DNA of 64,000 nt from Selaginella moellendorffii (taxonomy: Eukaryota; Streptophyta; Lycopodiopsida; Selaginellales; Selaginellaceae). Under the pieces are notes generated by a model. The model saw only the letters and a list, made by a program, of their open reading frames with translations, did no database searches and was not told the DNA's origin. The position numbers were made by a program, and so were the translations under genes. Numbering within the stretch: the stretch's first letter is position 1; the number at the start of each line of letters is the position of its first letter. The DNA is taken from contig NW_003314276.1 in assembly GCF_000143415.4 (NCBI RefSeq), forward strand, positions 29,491-93,490, given 5' to 3'. Below, piece by piece: positions 59,176-64,000 of the stretch.

Positions 59176-60260
59176 TCGGGACCGAGACCGAGACCGAGGC
59201 CGAGGCCGAGACCGAGCCCGAGCCCGAGTCCGAGTCCGAGTCCGAGTCCGAGTCCGGAGCCTGAGAGGGTGAAAGCCCAAAGCGTTCGTCTCCCAGACCC
59301 TGGGGGGTTTGGTGAGCTCCAAAAGTATAGTAGGGGGGAGGACTGCAGTGGAGCCAGTTTGGCCAGGAAAGGCCAGTTTGGCCCAGGAAGGCCGGACCCA
59401 GTGTTGGGTGATGAGCTGCCCACTGGGAAGTCCAAGACTGGAGTGAACACAGACCGACAAGCGGGGTAGCTTGGTGAAGTGTTCAAGAGCCGGCTCTAGT
59501 TCCCCCGGGAGATCGACTGGCCGATGCTCCCAGTCCAAGTGTGGGTGGCACTACCTACTTGGATACCTGGTGTGGCTCAACGGAACCCGCTCTAAGCCCA
59601 TGGCTAGAGCACCTAAAGGTGAAAGGTGGGGAGAGTACCCAGGTGGCTCGCGTAAGGCCACGGTGTTCCGAAATGTTGTCCCGAAAGCCTAGACTGTGGA
59701 AAGGAAGAGGAGCAGTCCTCTGGGGTAGTGACCAAGGACACAGTCGTGTGGTGAGGAAGTCCCAGAGGACCATGGGACTTAGTGGTCGGGCCTGTGGGCC
59801 TCGATCCAGTGGCAGTGTTGGTAAACACGGCCAGGGGCAGAAAGGGACTTGGTAGGAACTGACAAAGGGACTTTGGGGAAGGCAATTCCCCAGGTCTGTG
59901 GGCATCCTAAGGATGCTAAGGAGCGGATCTAGGATCACCACCCGTGAACAGATGGCCCAGTCTTGGAGAGACGGGATGGTGATGCAAGTGGTATTGGACC
60001 ACTAGTGCAGCAAAGGTGAATGGGCATGGCCTTAGCGTAACGGGCCGAGATGTCAGTGGTACCTTCGGATGTCGGTCTTTGGACCGGACACGTGGAGCAC
60101 TTGGACCAGGTGCAAGTGTTGAGTGGCATGGATGCCATTCTTGGGGCAAGCAAGTCCCAAGTCCTGAATTGGACTAATGGAGGTTGTGAATGAGACTCCT
60201 CCAAATGGTCGGAGGTGTGGTTAAGTGACTAAAGTAGAATGGAAAATTTAGTCGCTTACA
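58481..60260 (+). repeat. Family B 5' LTR, complete
   Basis: TGTGAGACAC to GTCGCTTACA. It holds the hexamer array (58716-59262), the GTGAAAGCCCAAAGCG box (59269-59284) and the CCAAAAGTATAGTAGGG core (about 59320). It is inserted into the LINE at 58480. Confidence 0.92.
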
Positions 60261-60263
60261 ACT

Positions 60264-60275
60264 TGGTATCGGAGC
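60264..60275 (+). other. Primer-binding site of family B
   Basis: TGGTATCGGAGC, identical to that of family A, three bases after the LTR. Confidence 0.85.
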
Positions 60276-62749
60276 TGTTCCTTAGTCCGACTTTTATTGG
60301 TGCTCAAGTATATCACCACTAGTGTTGGCATCGGAAGGTCCGAGGAGTGGGCCTATCCTTGAGGAGTAGCAAGTCGGGAAGACATGGCTCTCCATTACAG
60401 TTCATGTGCGAACTTGTAGACGAGGTGGTGGATAGAAAAGGGCCAATAATGGAACGACTTTGGGATCTTGGGAACAGTAGATGGCTTTTCTCAAAGAGTT
60501 GAGGATGTGATCCAGATGAGCGTTTGACTTAGCAAATTGGCTAATGTAGTTGTGGTAAACAACTATAGTTGGGATCACGGGAAAGATAGAGACTCCAAAA
60601 CAATAAAGGAGTCACAAGATTTTCCTCATATAGTTGAGGTTGGTGCTCATGAATGTGAGACCAGAAGTAATGACCGTGGGAGGTCAAATACGGAAGAGGA
60701 CTCAAGTCCTTGAAAAGGTAGCCGGGGCTACCTCTAATAAATGCTGGAACAACCCCAGGAGTTGGGGGTGTATTAAGTGGATGAGTTGGTGTTCTCATCA
60801 CATGGACAAGTAGTCCTAAGGGGCAAAGGTTGCCCCCAGAGAACAAAATCAAGTGTCGGAGTAACACTTGTGAAAATAGTCCTTTTGAGTAGGACAGGAA
60901 TGCAAGAAGTGTATTCCAATGAGCTAGTGCCTCACAAGTAGGACCTTACGAGTCGGTGGATTAACCAAGTCCAAAGTTGCTAGACGACTCAAGTAGAGTC
61001 AAGGGATGGTCCTAAAAGGACTGATGGAAGCATTTGGACTGAGGTGTGTTTTACCCCACGAAGGATGGGGGGGGATCATAGGATCCAAGGATGAGAACAA
61101 AGGGTATCTCATCGATGGCAAAATGTGCCGTGCTAAAAGTCGTGGGAAAGGTGTTCCCAAATAGAAAACAACTTTGACACAAAGTTGTGTGTGACCTCTA
61201 TGGTGCCGTGTTAACAAATGGTTGGCATGAGAAAGAGCGGTATTGGTCTTGGCAAAGACTTAGACACAAAGAAAAAGTGTCATAGAGGTAGGCTCGTGGA
61301 GCCGATGGTGTGGAGACACCAAATGTGCCAAGGTGTGATACCTTAAGGCTATGTTGTTGGGTTCATGAGGACCCCTTGCCAAAGGAGTCCCAATGGAAAT
61401 GGGAATGGCAAGGCCTAAGCTGGAAGGCATGCGGTTGGAGTGTGGTGACCCAGATAATGATGGAGGTGTGGAAGCACCAAGCAATGAGTTGTAAGACTTG
61501 ACAGCTATGGGGCAACTAAGCAAGAGGTGCAAGATAATTGGTTAAGCGGGTAGAAGGTAACTACCCAAGACTTCTTAATGGTATAAAGAAGTTAGATATA
61601 CCCTTACGGGGGATAAATTGTTTATGTTGCGATGTAGTAAGTCAATGTCATGAAAGGAAATACTCATTGTCAAGGAAGCCGTCATTGGGACACCTGAATA
61701 CTCTAGAACACCAAGAGGTGGTGTTTGATGTCGCGAGGGCAATGGATAAAGCCCAAGGGACTAAGTCCCTAGCGAATGATGGATAGAAGGTGCTATCCAA
61801 ATGTTCAAGGTTGCGGAGACAGGAGAGGACTGTCTACCCAAGTTGGACAAAGCCAAAAATGGAATTTTGGCAAGGCTAGTGATGGGCATGTAAAGGCCCA
61901 TAAGCAACAATGTAATCCCAGTGTGTGGGATTATAAGCTGAGCATACCCAGATTGAGGAACCACTCCCTGGGCTATTGGGTAGGTTCATCCCTAAGAATA
62001 CTTGCTAAGGCATGATTGAAAGTGCAAAGCTATCCTCCTGGTCTGGAGGAAAATGACCAAAGGAAAGGTGTGAAGCCAAAAAAGCAATAAGTAAGGGGAT
62101 AGAACCGAACCGTAGGAATCAAAGGGCATAACCAAGGTTGGTTATGCCAGCTGGGAGTGGAGAATCAAGTGGGGGCTCGAGGGTGTTGCCACTAGCAACC
62201 GTGATGCCATGGAGAGTCTAAAATATGGAATTGTCCATGTTAGACTATGTGGCATTTGGAAAGCTGGCAAAAAGGGAGGCCTTAGCAAGCTGAGGGACAG
62301 AGTTCCTTCAAGGTTCCCAAAGACGATTCTAGGTAGCTTAGTACCTAGAAAGGCCAAGTGTAAATGGTTCATGAAACGCGCGAAATTAGAGTGGCGCAGC
62401 AGAAGCGTGGTCTTGAAGCTTGCCATGAGGCAAGGCTATCAAGGTTAGGGAAGTAGTTCCCGAGTGTTCAAAGAGAGGGCTTTGAACGAAAGTCGATGGT
62501 CAAGGGCTTTCACGCTTATGCAGGAACCATGTTACAGTGGTCGGAGGACTTGCCAAGCAAGATTGGCACGTCGGGGGAACAAATACCTTAGTTGAAGGTG
62601 ATAACTTCAAAAAGGGTGGGCCATGGGGCCGAGCATGGAGGAGTCCATGCATGATCACAGACATGTCAAGTGAGAGGACTTGGCAGTGTGGAGGAACTAG
62701 GTTCCTAAGCTGTGATCTATAGCGCGCTTTAAAAATAAGTTGGTGCACC

Positions 62750-62862
62750 GGCGTGGGGAGTCACGCCAGGCATCTTGTGTGATGCCGTCCGTAGATGCAT
62801 ATACGGAGGTTGGGTTCGAGTCCCGACCCTCTAGTGCTTGGGTTCGAGTCCCAAATCACTAG
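62750..62862 (+). other. Five-hairpin array with T-arm mimics (family B copy 2)
   Basis: Stems GGCGTG/CACGCC (62750-62767), GGCATC/GATGCC (62769-62786), TCCGTA/TACGGA (62788-62807), GGTTGGG/CCCGACC around TTCGAGT (62808-62828), and CTAGTG/CACTAG enclosing TTGGG/CCCAA around TTCGAGT (62831-62862). The loop TTCGAGT with a 5- to 7-bp stem is the tRNA T-arm and B-box pattern. No acceptor stem or D-arm is present, so it is not a tRNA gene. Confidence 0.78.
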
Positions 62863-63165
62863 GGCGTGGTGATGGTTTGGAATATGAGGACACTCATACT
62901 TCGGTGGTCATGGACTCTCAGTGGGGAGACTGGTTTGGGCACACCGCCAAGCGAGGGATGCCTCGGAGTCATGATGCACGGTTAGATTGCTTAGAGTGAA
63001 AGCTCGGCATATCTAACTTGAATGCTTTGGTGCAAGTGGCACCAAGGACGTGGTGAGTGAGATGGGGACACCTAATCTCAGTTGCTATGGACCCTTGGCT
63101 GGAAGGGCTGGCTTGGGCGCACCGCCAAGTGTGGGGGATGCCCCCGGGGTCGTAGTTAACAAGTT
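62863..63165 (+). repeat. Duplicated 115-base module after the hairpins
   Basis: Two related copies, 62863-62978 and 63046-63160, share GGGACACC-like, CTATGGACCCTTGG-like and GCACACCGCCAAG text. A third relative is in family A (23724-23860). In family B copy 1 the second module is cut at 36250 by the deletion. Confidence 0.65.
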
Positions 63166-64000
63166 AAAGGTCTGGAAGACCTAGTACCTATTGGCAAACC
63201 TATTAAGGTGCCGAGGTGAGATCACTAGGTGATCTTGTGGCTAAATAAGGACAAGGTCCTTGTTTGGGTTAAGGAATAAGGTTCCTAGTTCAAAGTGTTG
63301 ATTTGAACTATTGAGGATGGTGTGGCTTGGTCAAGGTGACCAAGTGGGAAAAGCACCTTAGGGAAATGAGCTATGTCATTGCGATGGCATAGTGTGTCCA
63401 AGGAAAGTAGTCTTTAAAGAGACCCATGAGAGGGTCACAAAGGTGGGCCGAGGATAGAGCCCACAGTAGAAGATGATAAAAGAGACTTACTAGGGGTGAA
63501 CACCCTAGTCTTGGCAAAGCAGAGCCTTTGCTATGGAATCAAAAGAATACCTCAAGGAGGGAGGTAGAGATTCGATGTTGCTTGGTGCAACAATCAACGG
63601 ATAGGAGCAAAAGATGAGTGGCCAAGATAGGGCCATGGAATCCCTTGGAAGGAATCCAAGTGACAAAGTTAAGCGAGGAACACTAATGTGTTGGACACTA
63701 ACAAATTGCGGGAAAGGAAGTGTATTTCCAAGGATGGATTCCGAATTGCTCCGATTTGGCGAAAGTGGAAGCTCCAAAGGAGGGAGCAGTAAGGTAGCCA
63801 AATGATAGGGCAATGGACAACCCTAGCACAAGGTGTGATAAATGGAACTTAGTGCCCAAGGTGGCACGAAATAGAAAAGAGGATGATGGTGCCCTCAAGT
63901 AATGAACTTCCTAGGATAGGGAAGTGGAGTTGCACAATCTGTGCAATGCAAGGTGTTGAAGACACCTAGGAAATTGACTTCAAGAAGTCAAAGGTAAACG

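Larger units (their letters stand above)
58481..64000 (+). mobile_element. Family B LTR element, 5' part, runs off the window
   Basis: Complete 5' LTR (58481-60260, 1780 bp), primer site and at least 3.7 kb of internal sequence. The internal part matches 33579-36250 of copy 1, with open frames of at most about 110 codons and no gag, protease, RT or integrase motif. One frame, about 62113-62448, is also open in copy 1 (35271-35600), but replacement and silent differences are mixed. The right end is not in the window. Confidence 0.85.

Noticed and set aside
58592-59538. Long open frames of up to 357 codons in several frames on both strands (also 32100-33035 and 43172-43948)
   Set aside because: They are produced by GAGTCC/GAGACC repeats whose unit length is a multiple of three. 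The translations are monotonous (ESEME, LHLGLHLG and similar) and sit inside an LTR.
62788-62828. tRNA gene considered from the anticodon-like arm and the T-arm
   Set aside because: No 7-bp acceptor stem, no D-arm and no convincing A box. Two T-arm copies in series do not fit a tRNA.

Overview
The window is nuclear DNA of a plant, most likely one with flagellate sperm. The clue is a 12-exon gene on the minus strand (6471-8254) encoding POC1, a seven-WD40-repeat centriole protein that flowering plants lack but bryophytes, lycophytes, ferns, cycads and Ginkgo keep. Its introns are mostly short (about 50 to 280 bases), which leans towards a seed-free plant; the species cannot be named from this sequence.

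Layout. Positions 1-8.3 kb hold host sequence: an unrecognised minus-strand gene with four phase-consistent exons (4106-4785) and POC1. From 8.9 to 14.1 kb lie old LTR fragments, one interrupted by an assembly gap. Positions 14.3-15.6 kb carry a decayed LPCAT/LPEAT2-type lysophospholipid acyltransferase pseudogene with EF-hand remnants. Nearly everything after that is retroelement.

Retroelements. A LINE (minus strand, 15.7-17.5 kb) was split by a young 7.5-kb Ty3/gypsy chromovirus, family A (17508-25061), whose integrase reading frame is interrupted by two very short intron-like segments. Family B is a large non-coding LTR element seen as a deleted copy with a perfect target duplication (31960-37075), a solo LTR (43021-44876) and a left part running off the window (58481-64000). 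Family C is a non-coding element in many inverted, nested and truncated pieces (9.4-10.5, 25-32, 37-39 and 46.5-57.4 kb). A decayed chromodomain-type gypsy element with a related LTR, C2 (39199-46504), may be its coding relative. There is also a miniature LTR element (D, 50102-50608), an orphan short LTR (E, 54418-54579), a second LINE piece (57385-58480) and a 270-bp insert with a 16-bp target duplication (50910-51179).

How the parts relate. Families A and B share the primer-binding site, a promoter-like LTR core, GAGTCC-type repeat arrays in the LTR and, near the 3' end of the internal region, a string of five hairpins. Two of these mimic a tRNA T-arm, and two helices show compensatory base changes between the families. 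This suggests that coding family A could supply proteins to non-coding family B. No bacterial-type operon, rRNA, intact tRNA or CRISPR array was seen.
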